From contig CAZCAC010000008.1 of NCBI GenBank assembly GCA_964496575.1, positions 1 to 64,000 on the forward strand: a stretch of 64,000 bases of DNA. Direction: 5' to 3'. Shown here piece by piece: positions 9,165 through 18,871 of this stretch. How positions within the stretch are numbered: the stretch's first letter is position 1; every line of letters begins with the position of its first letter. Both the position numbers and the translations under genes were made by a program. Below the pieces are notes generated by a model, which did no database searches, had not been told where the DNA came from, and was given only the letters and a program-made list of their open reading frames with translations. This stretch comes from CAZCAC01 sp964496575 (GTDB lineage: Bacteria > Planctomycetota > UBA1135 > GCA-002686595).

Positions 9165-9647
9165 CTACTCGTCCTTCTTGCCGCGGAAGACCTCGTTCCT
9201 CGCCTGAACCAGGTGGCCGTGCAGGATGGTCTTCGTCTTCGCGTCCGTCACCCAGTCGTCGAGGTGCGCGTCCTCGCTCTCGCCGGCCTCGCCGTCGACG
9301 CGACGGATGACGATGTCGAGAGTCCACGCAGCGGAGTCCAGGATGCGGTTCACGTCCTTCCCGTCCTTCGAGCTCAGGCCGTTGATGACCTGAGCCCGGG
9401 CGGTCGCGAGGAGGTTCAGAGCCGAGTCCTTCAGAATCGCGGCGCGCCAGGTGTTCGCCGCGCTGTCTCGCGCGGCTGCCGAGGCCTTCTCGATCGCCCG
9501 GGCGGCGGGACCGCCATCGCTCTCCTCCTCATCCGCGGCGACGGTTGCAGCTCCTCTGGCCGTCGTCAGGCCGAAGGTCTCGAAGGTGACGAGGGCAATG
9601 ATCAGGCCGAGTGCGCCGATGAGCGCCGTGATGCGTGTGGTTTTCAT
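9165..9647 (-). CDS. hypothetical exported or membrane-anchored protein, third gene of operon
   Basis: A 160-aa protein not recognised as any family. An N-terminal hydrophobic segment (about residues 6-26) is a signal peptide or anchor. The rest is helical and rich in Ala, Asp and Lys, with no obvious catalytic motif. It starts 2 bp after the stop of the 1068-aa gene, with GGAG in the end of that gene, so the two are very likely co-transcribed and translationally coupled. It probably works with its neighbours on the outer side of the membrane. It converges on the cupin gene. Confidence 0.6.
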   Translation of the reverse strand: MKTTRITALIGALGLIIALVTFETFGLTTARGAATVAADEEESDGGPAARAIEKASAAARDSAANTWRAAILKDSALNLLATARAQVINGLSSKDGKDVNRILDSAAWTLDIVIRRVDGEAGESEDAHLDDWVTDAKTKTILHGHLVQARNEVFRGKKDE

Positions 9648-9649
9648 GG

Positions 9650-12600
9650 CTACTTGTCCTCCAGGCTGGTCATGAGAAGAGCGAGGTCGTTAAGGACGTC
9701 GTGGCAGAGCTCGATCGCCTTGTCTCGCACCACCGGGTCACTGATCAACTCGTTGCAGAGGGCCTCGACCTCGACGAACATCTCCGTACCGACCCGGATC
9801 AGGTCCTTGGCGGTCTCCGTGTCGAGCTTCTGTCCGGCCGGTTCCGCCACCAGCCCCGCAGCCAGGGCCGCGTCGTAGATGGTGCGCTTGCTCCAGCCCG
9901 TTACGAAAGCGCTGTTCGGTGCGTAGAAGACGTAGGTGAGGAACTCGACCACCTCGTGACGCCCCGGCGAGATGATGAACACGTCACCGAAGTCGGTCTT
10001 CTCCGAGGTCAGCGTGAACTTCTCGCTGAGCTGAGGCTCGAAGAAGTCGCTCGTGACCTTGTCGAAGCCGACGCCTCCCGTCGACCATTGCCACTGCCAG
10101 AAGCTGAACCGCAGCCGAAGCTCGGTGTTGAAGGGGGCGCGCAGCTGGATCTCGCCGGAGCCGTCGGTCCGACCCCAGTCGTAGACCTTGCCGGTGGTCT
10201 CGTCGATCACCTCGACGAAGGTCTGAGCGACCGGCGCGGCGCTGTCACCGGCGTCGGCGACGGAAGTCACGGCGCGACACTCGATGAGCGCGGCCTTGCC
10301 CAGTTCGACCTGGCCGAGATCCAGGCTCTCGCCGAGGCTGAAGTCGTACTCCTTGGCGAAGTGCTTGCTCTCCCAGCGATTGTTCCAGAACCTCGTGAGG
10401 AACCGGAACCAGGTCTTCGGGGCGATCTTCGTGCGGAACGTCCCGTCGGGCTGAACTCGCCAGCCGCCGAGCCGCCAGGCCGGGGACTTGTCCCATCGGC
10501 GCGTGTAGTAGAACACGGTCCGATCGGTGATGGGGGAGCCGAAGGCGTCGACCACCGTGCCCTGTCCGAACGCTGCCCCGTCGAGGATCACCGTCCCGAC
10601 GTTGTCCGTCTCGCCGGCGCCGAGGTCGGCGGTCAACGCCAGGTTCGGGACGTAACCCGGGAGGTAGGGCCGGGTCCGGTCGGGCGAGATGATCAGGCTG
10701 GTCTTGAACTTGTGCTCAGGGGTGTACTGCACCGCGAGCACGTCGAACTGTCCCTTGGCGTTCGTCATCGTCCAGCCGAGCGGCCGGCGGCCGCCGTAGG
10801 CGCGAACGCGCACGCCGGGAAGAGGGCCGATCCCTCCGCCGGGCAGCGGACCCTTCACCATCCCGTGAGCGATCGTGCCCACCTCGGTGAAGACCTTGAC
10901 CGGGTCGAGTGGCCCTCCATTCTCCTCGGTTCGATCACCTTCGATCATCTGGTAGACGCGAGCCAGCTCGGGGATGATCGGGTTGGGGTTCTGGCTTGAT
11001 ACCGGCGGCGGATAGTTCCGCAGCGTGTAGACGGGGCGGAAGAGCATCTGCTTCGCCCAGCCATCCGCGCCGGTGACCCGGCCGGGGTAGCCGCCGCGGA
11101 TCCTCACACCCGGTACTGGCGAGCTGGTCTCGAGGCTCTTCACCTGGACGTCGCCGAACCATCCCTGAGTCATTCGCGCAGGATCGCGACCGTGAATCCG
11201 ACTCACGGGGAGCTCGTTCCACCAGTGGTAGGTGGGGAAGAAGCGCGAGTCGGAGTCGACGGGGCGGAAGCGCAGGTGGTAGCGCGCCGGAACCGCGACG
11301 GTGTACTCGCCGTTGGAGGCCAGCGTATGGTCGGTCCTCGCCCAGGCGTCCGCGTCCCAGACGGTGACCATGACGTCGTCGGGCACCGGCTGGCCATCGA
11401 GGGTCTCGATGCGTCCCGAGATCTCCACCAGACTGTCGAGCTCGAGGTTCACCGACTCACCGGCCTCGGCGAGGTTCATGGTGTACCAGCCGGGTTTGAT
11501 CAGGCTGTCCTGTGCGTGGTCCTTCACATAGAAGCGGCCGAGTCCGAAGGTCGGCATCCGCATCTGGAGCGTGCCGTCCGCCTCCGTGTAGCCGCGGCCG
11601 ACGTACACCCAGTTGTCGACGTAGCCGCGCACCTGGATGTCGCCGAGGGGCTCGCCGGTCAGTTTGTTCGACACGGCGATGTCCACCATCCGGGCCGGCT
11701 TCATCTCCAGCGTGTGCACCGGTTCGCCGTAGATCTGACGCCACAGGTTGACACCGATGTAGTCCTTGGACAGTGGTCTGGCGATGATCGCGTGGCTGGC
11801 CGACACGATGCCGTGCAGGACCCCGTCATTGTCAGTGTAGCCGCCCCAGCTCCAGCTCCGCCCCTCATAGGAGTAGAACCAGACGCGCGATTTGACCGGG
11901 GAGCCGCCGGTGTCGACGCAGCGAACCTCCAGCGGGTTTCCATCGGGAAGGACGATGTCCGGCATCGAGCCGCTCTTGGTGCGATACCAGCGGTAGCTGC
12001 TGACGAACTCGCCATCGGGATCCACCGCGTGAATGCGGGTCCACTTGGGCCCTCCGATCACCTCGAATGCGCCCATCTCGTCGGTCTCCATGTAGCCCGA
12101 CCAGTGCCAGCCCTTGTTGTAGGCCCACGCGGAGACGACGATCCCCTCGAGCGGCTCGAAAGCCTGGCTGCGTACACGGCTCGAGATCGGAACGCCTTCT
12201 CGAAGAACGATGTTGTAGCTCCGACCGTGCGGCCTGATCCGCTGGCGGAACCGCCACGTGGGCATGTACGTCGAGCCCTCGACGTGGACCGAGATGTGGG
12301 CGAGGGTCGGTGCAACGAGCGTGGCGTTGCCTCCGGCGTCCGTCGTCGCCCGCGCCTTGAGCGCGACGTTTCCACGGAGGTCGGCGCGGGCGTCGTAGGC
12401 GTCGACCGTGGCATTGGCGATCGGCAGACCCTGTTCGTCCTTGACGTGTACGGCGACCGGATGGCCCGGGTCGAGCGTCAGGTCGATCGTCTGGGTCGTG
12501 GCTCCCTCGAGATCGAAGACCCACTGCCCGGTCAGCGCCAGCCCCTGGTCCTGAGGGGGCTCGGCGTAGACGTGCATCGTCGCCGGCTTCTCCTGGAACG

Positions 12601-12856
12601 CGAAGCGGCCCAGAGCGTCGGTCTCGACGTGCTCGATCAGCTCCAGGTTCTCGGCGTCGAAGAGAGCGACCGTCGCCTCGAAGATCGCGTTTCCATGGGA
12701 ATCGCTGACCGTACCCGTAAGCTCGCCGGTAGGAGGCGGCGGGCTGCCTTGCGGCATTCCGGCAGGGGGTGCCGGTTTCCAGGGTAGGGCGACGACCAGC
12801 GTCCCGAGGGCGATCGCGCCGCCGATGAGGATGTTGTTTCTCGTCTTCTTGTGCAT
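9650..12856 (-). CDS. large anchored protein with carboxypeptidase-regulatory-like repeats
   Basis: A 1068-aa protein. The N-terminal signal or anchor (about residues 8-27, ILIGGAIALGTLVVALPW) precedes a proline-rich linker. The rest is a string of beta-sandwich modules of the carboxypeptidase-regulatory-like (CarboxypepD_reg / Cna-B) type, e.g. GTVSDSHGNAIFEATVALFD...VETDALGRFAF, HVKDEQGLPIANATVDAYDA and GTVVDAFGSPITDR. The last about 100 residues are helical. The family usually forms extracellular stalks or polymer-binding surfaces; no enzyme motif was seen. The ATG at 12856, with GGAG 7 nt upstream, is preferred to the TTG at 12877. It lies between two small membrane-protein genes in one operon (12874-13374 upstream, 9165-9647 downstream). 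Confidence 0.7.
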   Translation of the reverse strand: MHKKTRNNILIGGAIALGTLVVALPWKPAPPAGMPQGSPPPPTGELTGTVSDSHGNAIFEATVALFDAENLELIEHVETDALGRFAFQEKPATMHVYAEPPQDQGLALTGQWVFDLEGATTQTIDLTLDPGHPVAVHVKDEQGLPIANATVDAYDARADLRGNVALKARATTDAGGNATLVAPTLAHISVHVEGSTYMPTWRFRQRIRPHGRSYNIVLREGVPISSRVRSQAFEPLEGIVVSAWAYNKGWHWSGYMETDEMGAFEVIGGPKWTRIHAVDPDGEFVSSYRWYRTKSGSMPDIVLPDGNPLEVRCVDTGGSPVKSRVWFYSYEGRSWSWGGYTDNDGVLHGIVSASHAIIARPLSKDYIGVNLWRQIYGEPVHTLEMKPARMVDIAVSNKLTGEPLGDIQVRGYVDNWVYVGRGYTEADGTLQMRMPTFGLGRFYVKDHAQDSLIKPGWYTMNLAEAGESVNLELDSLVEISGRIETLDGQPVPDDVMVTVWDADAWARTDHTLASNGEYTVAVPARYHLRFRPVDSDSRFFPTYHWWNELPVSRIHGRDPARMTQGWFGDVQVKSLETSSPVPGVRIRGGYPGRVTGADGWAKQMLFRPVYTLRNYPPPVSSQNPNPIIPELARVYQMIEGDRTEENGGPLDPVKVFTEVGTIAHGMVKGPLPGGGIGPLPGVRVRAYGGRRPLGWTMTNAKGQFDVLAVQYTPEHKFKTSLIISPDRTRPYLPGYVPNLALTADLGAGETDNVGTVILDGAAFGQGTVVDAFGSPITDRTVFYYTRRWDKSPAWRLGGWRVQPDGTFRTKIAPKTWFRFLTRFWNNRWESKHFAKEYDFSLGESLDLGQVELGKAALIECRAVTSVADAGDSAAPVAQTFVEVIDETTGKVYDWGRTDGSGEIQLRAPFNTELRLRFSFWQWQWSTGGVGFDKVTSDFFEPQLSEKFTLTSEKTDFGDVFIISPGRHEVVEFLTYVFYAPNSAFVTGWSKRTIYDAALAAGLVAEPAGQKLDTETAKDLIRVGTEMFVEVEALCNELISDPVVRDKAIELCHDVLNDLALLMTSLEDK

Positions 12857-12873
12857 CTCTATCTCCTTCGACC

Positions 12874-13374
12874 TCAACGCTGGTTCATGGCGGCGTGCAG
12901 CTTGCTGACCATCACGGCGGTCCGCTCGGCTCCGAACAGCTCCTGCTCGAGCTCGGCCAGCTCGAGAGACTCCTCGGCGTCCTCGAGCTCTTCGAACGCG
13001 AGGAACTCGCGGTCGATGGCGCCCAGCTCATCGGGCAGGTCGGCCGTGCGAGAGCTGTACTCGAACCTGCGCCGGTGCGGTTCGACCGCGCGCACGAGCC
13101 CTTGCGCGGCGTCGGAGAGCTCGGTCGGGCTGGACGGAACTTGCAGGTCGCGTCTCACCGCCCGCGCGGAGGGCGCCATCTCGCTGCCCATCGGCGGAGC
13201 CTGGGCGTGGTCGGTGGAGCCGCCGGGGAGGAGTCCGTTCGTTCGTCCCGTCGAAGAGCTGGACGTCGACGGACTGAGCGGCTCGCGATCCGGCCCCGAG
13301 CTCACCAGGGCGGCGATCAACGCGACGAGGCCAATTGCGATCAATGACAACCAGGGAAAACGTCGACTCTGCAT
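12874..13374 (-). CDS. hypothetical single-pass membrane protein, first gene of operon
   Basis: A 166-aa protein of no recognised family. It has a short basic N terminus (MQSRRFPW), one membrane helix (about 7-26), a Ser/Pro/Gly-rich linker and an acidic helical C-terminal part (FEELEDAEESLELAELEQEL). The frame is open to 13584, but the part upstream of 13374 looks non-coding and overlaps the divergent FG-GAP gene, so the ATG at 13374 is used. I see no clear ribosome site, so the start is uncertain. The stop is 17 bp before the start of the 1068-aa repeat protein, indicating an operon. A role as membrane anchor or assembly partner of that protein is inference. Confidence 0.5.
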   Translation of the reverse strand: MQSRRFPWLSLIAIGLVALIAALVSSGPDREPLSPSTSSSSTGRTNGLLPGGSTDHAQAPPMGSEMAPSARAVRRDLQVPSSPTELSDAAQGLVRAVEPHRRRFEYSSRTADLPDELGAIDREFLAFEELEDAEESLELAELEQELFGAERTAVMVSKLHAAMNQR

Positions 13375-13582
13375 GTCTGGCGGGAGCTGGAGGTTCGAGG
13401 TCCTGCGGCGAAAACGGTCCGGACGGCCCTGCGAGAGGGTCCTTCGAATGGGGATCTCGACCCGGGGCGTCGACCGCTTGAGGAGGCCGGCGGGGCCGGA
13501 GCCCCGGTGACCCGATTCCGGGACCGGAGCCCTGATCCCGCCTCCTGTGACCCCGGCGCCCCCGCCGGCTACGGGAAGTGCC

Positions 13583-15190
13583 ATGAAGAGCCGACTCGCC
13601 TTGCTGGCTGCTTTCAGCCTTCTGTCCGCGGCCCCCGCTCGTACCCAGGGGCTCGTCTACACCTTCCCGGAGCTCGAGGACAGCTGCACCGCGCTCGGCG
13701 ATCTCGACGGTGACGGGCACCCCGAGCTGGTCGTCGCCAAGGCCGGCACCGAGCTGGACGCCGGCCGGGTCAGCGTCCGCTCGGGCCGCACCGGAGCGGA
13801 GCTCTACGGCATCGACGGCCTCGTCCCCGGCACCGGTTTCGCGCTCGCCCTGGCGCGGCTCGACGATCTCGACGGCGACGGCCACGACGATCTGGCCATC
13901 GCCAGCCCTCTGCCGTCCGGACCCACGGTGAGCCTTCGATCGGGCCTGACCGGCGCGGTGATCGGCGCCGTCATTCCGTCGGTGGCGGGGGAGTTCGGTC
14001 GCGTGCTCGCCTCGGGCGGTGATGTCGACGGCGATGGAGTGAATGATCTCCTGATCGCCTCGCCGAGTCCCTGGGGGGGCGGCCCGGGAGGTTTCGTCGA
14101 AGTCGTCTCACCGATGACCGGCGCGTCGTTGCGCGTGCACGCCTCCGGCCAGGTCGAGGCCCTCGTCTTCCTGGGCGACGTGGACGGCGATGGGGCGGAT
14201 GACTACGCGGTGGGAGCTCCCGACACCGCCGGTCTCGGCATCGGGATGGTGGAGGTCTTCTCGGGAGCGGGTGGCGGTCTGCTCCACTTCTTCTCGGGCG
14301 CCAGCATCCACCACGTCTTCGGCGCTGCTCTCGCCGGCGTCGGCGACGTCGACGGTGATGGTGCGGGCGACCTGCTCGTCGGTGCGCCCGGTGAGCAGGT
14401 GGCTCCGTACACGACCGGCGCCGCGTACCTCTACTCGGGGGCGTCGGGTGCGCTCCTCCGACACCAGACCTCACCGGGAACCGGGCAGGTGATGTTCGGC
14501 AAGAGCCTGGCCGGCGCCGGAGACTACGACGGCGACGGGGTGAGCGACCTGGCGGTGATGCACTCGCACAGCTGGGTGGGAGGAGCGATCAAGAACGTGG
14601 GCACCGTCTACGTCTTCTCGGGGGCCACCGGAGCGGAGCTGGAGAGGATGCCCACCTGGGGGCAGCGTGGGCCGATGGTCAGCGCTGGCGACGTCAACCT
14701 CGACGGCATCGAGGACCTGCTGCTGGCGAGCCCCGCCACGGCGTCCGGCTTGAGCTCGATGCTCATGCTGGGTGGCGCGCCGCTGCCGGCCTTCTACTGT
14801 CAGCCGAGCGGGACCTGCCTCGCGCAGATGATCTGGCCGCGCTCGTCGAGCCTCTCGATCGGCGAGCAGCTCACCGTGCGGGCAAGAGATCTGATGGGCC
14901 AGTCGACGGCCATCCTGTTCTGGGGGCGGAGCGAGGCTTCCACGCCCTTCTCCGGCGGAACCCTCTGCGTCGCGGCGCCCCAGGTCCGGACTCCCGCAAT
15001 GAACACCGGCGGGAGCTCGGGCAGCTGTGACGGCACGCTCACCTACACGTTCACCCGCGGGTACCTGGCGGCGAAGGGGCTCTCGGCCGGCACCGATCTC
15101 TTCATGCAGGTCTGGGTTCGAGACGCCGGCGCTCCTCCGCCCGACGACATCGGGATGACGGGGGGCTTGCGCTGCACGCTCTGGCCCTGA
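13583..15190 (+). CDS. secreted FG-GAP repeat protein
   Basis: A 535-aa exported protein. The signal peptide is about 1-22 (LLAAFSLLSAAPART). It has seven FG-GAP / integrin-type calcium-binding blades with cores LGDLDGDGHPELVV, LDDLDGDGHDDLAI, GGDVDGDGVNDLLI, LGDVDGDGADDYAV, VGDVDGDGAGDLLV, AGDYDGDGVSDLAV and AGDVNLDGIEDLLL, enough for one seven-bladed propeller. The last about 140 residues are a Cys-containing beta domain (FYCQPSGTC...GSCDGTLTYTF...VWVRD...LRCTLWP) that resembles, loosely, the C-terminal domain shared by the sulfatase at 21970 and the gene at 41377. It is divergent from the 13374 operon, and its end is 4 bp from the convergent beta-helix gene. The start has only a weak GGGAAG site. 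Confidence 0.85.
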   Translation: MKSRLALLAAFSLLSAAPARTQGLVYTFPELEDSCTALGDLDGDGHPELVVAKAGTELDAGRVSVRSGRTGAELYGIDGLVPGTGFALALARLDDLDGDGHDDLAIASPLPSGPTVSLRSGLTGAVIGAVIPSVAGEFGRVLASGGDVDGDGVNDLLIASPSPWGGGPGGFVEVVSPMTGASLRVHASGQVEALVFLGDVDGDGADDYAVGAPDTAGLGIGMVEVFSGAGGGLLHFFSGASIHHVFGAALAGVGDVDGDGAGDLLVGAPGEQVAPYTTGAAYLYSGASGALLRHQTSPGTGQVMFGKSLAGAGDYDGDGVSDLAVMHSHSWVGGAIKNVGTVYVFSGATGAELERMPTWGQRGPMVSAGDVNLDGIEDLLLASPATASGLSSMLMLGGAPLPAFYCQPSGTCLAQMIWPRSSSLSIGEQLTVRARDLMGQSTAILFWGRSEASTPFSGGTLCVAAPQVRTPAMNTGGSSGSCDGTLTYTFTRGYLAAKGLSAGTDLFMQVWVRDAGAPPPDDIGMTGGLRCTLWP

Positions 15191-15194
15191 GGCC

Positions 15195-16376
15195 TCACCA
15201 GCGATACAGGACCTGAGCCGGGCTGGTCAGGAAACGCACGTAACCGGAGCCGCCGGGCAGGAAGGCCTGGTAGATCCTGACGTCACCGGGATCGGGCGTC
15301 GCCGGGAGCGGGAACGAGTAGGTCGCCGGATGATCCTGGCCCACGGCGACGAGGTAGGTCCCCCCCTGGACCTGCTCGCGGTCGAACCACAAGGGATCGA
15401 GTCCGGCGAAGAGCGACTGGAGGGCGGGGACGTCGCTCCAGAAGACTCGCGCGCCCCGACCGGGCGGACCGTAGAGCTCGATCGTCTTCGTCGCCCCGGG
15501 CGTGTCGTCGCCGGTGACGAGCAGGTAGGGCTCGGCCGGGCTCGGCTCGGTGACCCAGCCGGGCAGCTGGAAGGGGTTGTAGCGCACGCCGCTGATCGTC
15601 GCCGTGCCGCTGCCCGCGAAGGGCGGCGCGAGACCACCCCAACCGCTGCCCCCGCGCACCACGTGATGGAACGAACCGCGGACGCGCACCACGCCGCTCA
15701 TCTCGATCGCCGGCGCGCCCGGGAAGCCCAGACCGGTGATGCCCTGTCCCCCGTAGAGTGAGCAGCCGGATATCGTCACGAAGCTGTTCGAGGTGTCGAG
15801 AGCCGGCTTCGCGCCGTCGGTGGGGTGCCCGTTGCAGAGATCGTCCGCGCCTCCCTGGAGCACGCAGTCGACCAGAGCGAGGTTCGACGAGGACACGACC
15901 AGGGCGGGCTCGGTCCAGGTCAGGTCCGGGTAGCAACCCTCCGCGCCGTGGAAGACACTACGCGTGACCAGGAGCTCCGCGCAGCTCTTGAACTCGGTCG
16001 AGCCCTGCCAGACGATGTCCCAGTCGGGGACGACCTCCAGCACACCGAACTGACAGTCGTCGAACGTCCCACGCCCGGATACACCGATGACCAGCGTGTT
16101 CTCGGTGCGCATCCCGGCGATGGTGAAGGTCGGCGCTCCGATCACGTTGCACCCCTCGACCAGGAAGATGTCTCCTGCCGCAGCCACGATGCGCAGCTCC
16201 CGGTCGAGCGTGAAAGCGGGGTAGCTGCCGTGATACACCAGCAGGGTGTCGCCGTCGCTGACGAGGGGCGAGGAGACCGCGTCGCTGATGCTCGCGAAGT
16301 CCGCCGGACCATCGTCGTCCACCGTCCAGGTCGTCGGCCCCGCCAGGAGCAGGGCGCAGAGAGCGAGTGCGTACAT
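15195..16376 (-). CDS. secreted parallel beta-helix protein
   Basis: A 393-aa protein with a short signal peptide (about 1-14) and an N-terminal TWTVDDDGPADFASISDAV segment typical of right-handed parallel beta-helix (pectate-lyase-like) proteins. Successive coil-like repeats follow (TLLVYHGSYPAF, FTIAGMRTENTL, LLVTRSVFHGAEG, LALVDCVLQGGADD, VTISGCSLYGGQG). A C-terminal beta domain of about 130 residues ends ...SPAQVLYRW. No pectate-lyase active-site residues could be assigned. It starts at ATG 16376 with GGAGG 6 nt upstream. It is one of four beta-helix genes in this window and converges on the FG-GAP gene. Confidence 0.75.
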   Translation of the reverse strand: MYALALCALLLAGPTTWTVDDDGPADFASISDAVSSPLVSDGDTLLVYHGSYPAFTLDRELRIVAAAGDIFLVEGCNVIGAPTFTIAGMRTENTLVIGVSGRGTFDDCQFGVLEVVPDWDIVWQGSTEFKSCAELLVTRSVFHGAEGCYPDLTWTEPALVVSSSNLALVDCVLQGGADDLCNGHPTDGAKPALDTSNSFVTISGCSLYGGQGITGLGFPGAPAIEMSGVVRVRGSFHHVVRGGSGWGGLAPPFAGSGTATISGVRYNPFQLPGWVTEPSPAEPYLLVTGDDTPGATKTIELYGPPGRGARVFWSDVPALQSLFAGLDPLWFDREQVQGGTYLVAVGQDHPATYSFPLPATPDPGDVRIYQAFLPGGSGYVRFLTSPAQVLYRW

Positions 16377-16487
16377 GGCTGCCTCCGGCCGCCGGGGCGG
16401 CTCGAGGTTTGGCTGGTCACTCGATTCTACCCGTAACGCTCTCGCCGTGCGCCCTTTTCAGGTTCGTCCGCAGTCGGCCCTGTATCG

Positions 16488-18830
16488 CTACAGAAAGTCC
16501 TCGTCCGCCGCCAGCCGCCAGGTCTCACCCCCATCTGGAGACAGGAGCAGCGTGCGCCAGTGCCCACGCTTCCCGCGCTGGTCGTTGCGATAGAACCAGT
16601 AAGTAGACCAGTAGTCCTTGGAGAGGAACAGCTGGCCTTTTCGGTCGATGGTCAGACGGTGGTAGAAGATGCTGTACTCGGAGAACGGGGCGACGACCAG
16701 GATACGCGGCGGCTCCCACGGTCCATCGGGACGCTTGCGTTGCATCGCCAGCGTGGCGTGGTGGCTGTGAGGGTAGGGTTCGCCGCTGCGCCAGAGTCGA
16801 AAGACGGTGTAGAGCGTGTCGTCCGGGCCGCAGACGAGACCGATGTAGGTCGGTCTCAGATCGGCTCCGGCGGTCACCGGCGCGGTCCAGCCCGAGCCGG
16901 CGTCATTCGATCGCTTCGACTTCACGTACTGGAAGGGTCGGCCGTGAGTGCCGATCAAGACGTGCAGGAAACCCTCGCTGTCGATGGTGATGCTGGGCGA
17001 GTTGTGCACGTCGTTGGCCGGCGGCCCGTGACCGATCAGGGCGGGCTCCCCGAGCTGGCCCGTCACCCGATCGAAGGTGACGACATAGGTGGGGACCCCG
17101 GGCACCTTCTCCTTCGGGTCGGTCGCCTCTCCCCAGGCCACGTGCACCTTCGAGCCGCGCGAGACGATCGAAGAGGGAGTGCCGGAGTGAGACGACATTC
17201 CGATACAGGCTCTGGAGAGCAGGATCGGTTCGCCGACCTCGATGCGTCCGGCGACCTTGCGGGGGGTGAAGAGCTCGAGGTCATTGAGACTTCGCCACAG
17301 CAGCTTCGGGTCCTTGGCCGTACGGGTGAAGCGCACCAGGGACGGCGGGCCTTCGGGCACGTTGTGGCCGGAGAACTGCTCGATGTCGAAGGACTTTCCG
17401 CCGCCGGGAATCGAGTACGAGCCGAAGGTCCCGCCCCCATCGGGGGAGTGGAGCAGGGACGCGCCTTCGCCGGACCGCGCGACGACGTAGATGCCATTGT
17501 CCTGGTCGAACGCGACCTTGGTCGTGAGGGACGATCCCGGCAGCCGCGTGGTGATCCACGCGTCGTCACGCAGCGTTGCGAGGCGACTCCCGTCGACCAG
17601 GCAGGGGCGATTCTCCAGGTCGAAGTACGGCTGGGTCGTGGTCGGGTACCTGGGCAGGTAGCCGAACTGCGCGTTCTCGTGGCGGTAGGGCTCGAGCTGC
17701 AGCGGGGCCTCCAGGGCCGGAGGCGGCCCGGCTCGAACCGTCAGCGTTGACCAGGTCGAGAAGCCGGAGGCATCCTCCGGAGTCGCGCGGAGGTGCACGG
17801 TTCCATCCTCGGGGAGAACGTCGACCGCGACCGTCACCGGCGCCGTGCTGCCCGGGGCGAGCCGCACGAGCTCGCTGCTCAATTGCGCCGGCCACGACGC
17901 ACCGGCGAACTCGAGGGAGAGGTGCACCGACTTCTCGGCTGCGCCGTTGTTGTGAACCTGGAAGGTGATCTCCTGCTCGCTCCCCGGTTCGCCGTAGACG
18001 GTCCGCTGGTACGGAGTCAGGAGCCAGCGGTGATCGAGCAGCGGGAACCAGGAGGAAGGCTCGGGCGTCCAGACGCAGCAATCCTGTCCCGGATCGCTCG
18101 CGTCCCACTGCGTGACTCCATCGATGGTGATGGTCGCCCGAGCCGAGGGGAGCTTCAGGCACCAGGGTTCGATCGTGCCGCTTGTGCTTCCAGGCAGCTT
18201 CATGCTGACGCCGCCCCGTTGCACGGCGGCTTCGCGGATCAGCTCGCCGTCGGCATCGACCACTTGCACGGTCGCGGCGCTCTCCGGGAGCCCGGTCACC
18301 CCGACCTCGAACTCTCTCCGCCTCGGTCCGAAGCAGACAGTCGCCGGCCCGTCGTCGCCGGCCAGGACGATCGGTTCTCGATGCCGCTCGTCCTTGTGCC
18401 CTCGCGCCGTCTCGATGACGTAGTTCGGGCAGTTCGTCCGGAACCCCCACACCATCTCCTCGCCGTAGCGATCCTGCGAGACGGTGATGTTCAGCGCGAA
18501 GAGCCCCTTTCGCTCGACGCGCGTCGAGAGCTTCGCGCTCAGGAGGGGGCCGAGGCCCTTCCCCCTCGCCAGGCCGTCGTCGGGGATGGCGACCTCCTGC
18601 CGCACCCGCCGGTCCGGCCCGACGAGGATGGCGCGCAGCTCGGTGTGGCGGCCGCGCCGGTTGGTGTCGCGCTTGAAGACCTCGACCTCCAGCTCGCCGG
18701 GTTCGGCGAGGAAGTAGACGCCGCCGCATCCGCCGAAGAGGAGCTCGGGTTGCGGCGTGTCGTTCTGCGGTGCGCCGGTGAGCGTGCTCGCGAAAAGACC
18801 GGCGAGCAGCCACATCCAGAATCTCAGCAT
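16488..18830 (-). CDS. BNR/sialidase-fold secreted protein
   Basis: A 780-aa exported protein (signal peptide about 1-20). The N-terminal about 370 residues are beta-rich, probably two or more Ig-like modules (e.g. VTVAVDVLPEDGTVHLRATP). The C-terminal about 390 residues match the BNR_4-type sialidase-like propeller, with Asp-box-like units (LHSPDGGGTFGSY, LSPDGGETWRL) and SITIDSEGFLHVLIGTHGRPFQY, a region typical of that family. These proteins occur in planctomycete and Bacteroidetes polysaccharide gene sets; activity is unproven. The ATG at 18830 with GGAGGAG upstream is chosen over an open frame to 18875 that would overlap the aldo/keto reductase end. It lies 41 bp downstream of that reductase gene and on the same strand. 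Confidence 0.75.
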   Translation of the reverse strand: MLRFWMWLLAGLFASTLTGAPQNDTPQPELLFGGCGGVYFLAEPGELEVEVFKRDTNRRGRHTELRAILVGPDRRVRQEVAIPDDGLARGKGLGPLLSAKLSTRVERKGLFALNITVSQDRYGEEMVWGFRTNCPNYVIETARGHKDERHREPIVLAGDDGPATVCFGPRRREFEVGVTGLPESAATVQVVDADGELIREAAVQRGGVSMKLPGSTSGTIEPWCLKLPSARATITIDGVTQWDASDPGQDCCVWTPEPSSWFPLLDHRWLLTPYQRTVYGEPGSEQEITFQVHNNGAAEKSVHLSLEFAGASWPAQLSSELVRLAPGSTAPVTVAVDVLPEDGTVHLRATPEDASGFSTWSTLTVRAGPPPALEAPLQLEPYRHENAQFGYLPRYPTTTQPYFDLENRPCLVDGSRLATLRDDAWITTRLPGSSLTTKVAFDQDNGIYVVARSGEGASLLHSPDGGGTFGSYSIPGGGKSFDIEQFSGHNVPEGPPSLVRFTRTAKDPKLLWRSLNDLELFTPRKVAGRIEVGEPILLSRACIGMSSHSGTPSSIVSRGSKVHVAWGEATDPKEKVPGVPTYVVTFDRVTGQLGEPALIGHGPPANDVHNSPSITIDSEGFLHVLIGTHGRPFQYVKSKRSNDAGSGWTAPVTAGADLRPTYIGLVCGPDDTLYTVFRLWRSGEPYPHSHHATLAMQRKRPDGPWEPPRILVVAPFSEYSIFYHRLTIDRKGQLFLSKDYWSTYWFYRNDQRGKRGHWRTLLLSPDGGETWRLAADEDFL

Positions 18831-18871
18831 CGGCAGTCTCCTCCGAGGTCGTACGACATTCAGGTTCGTGA

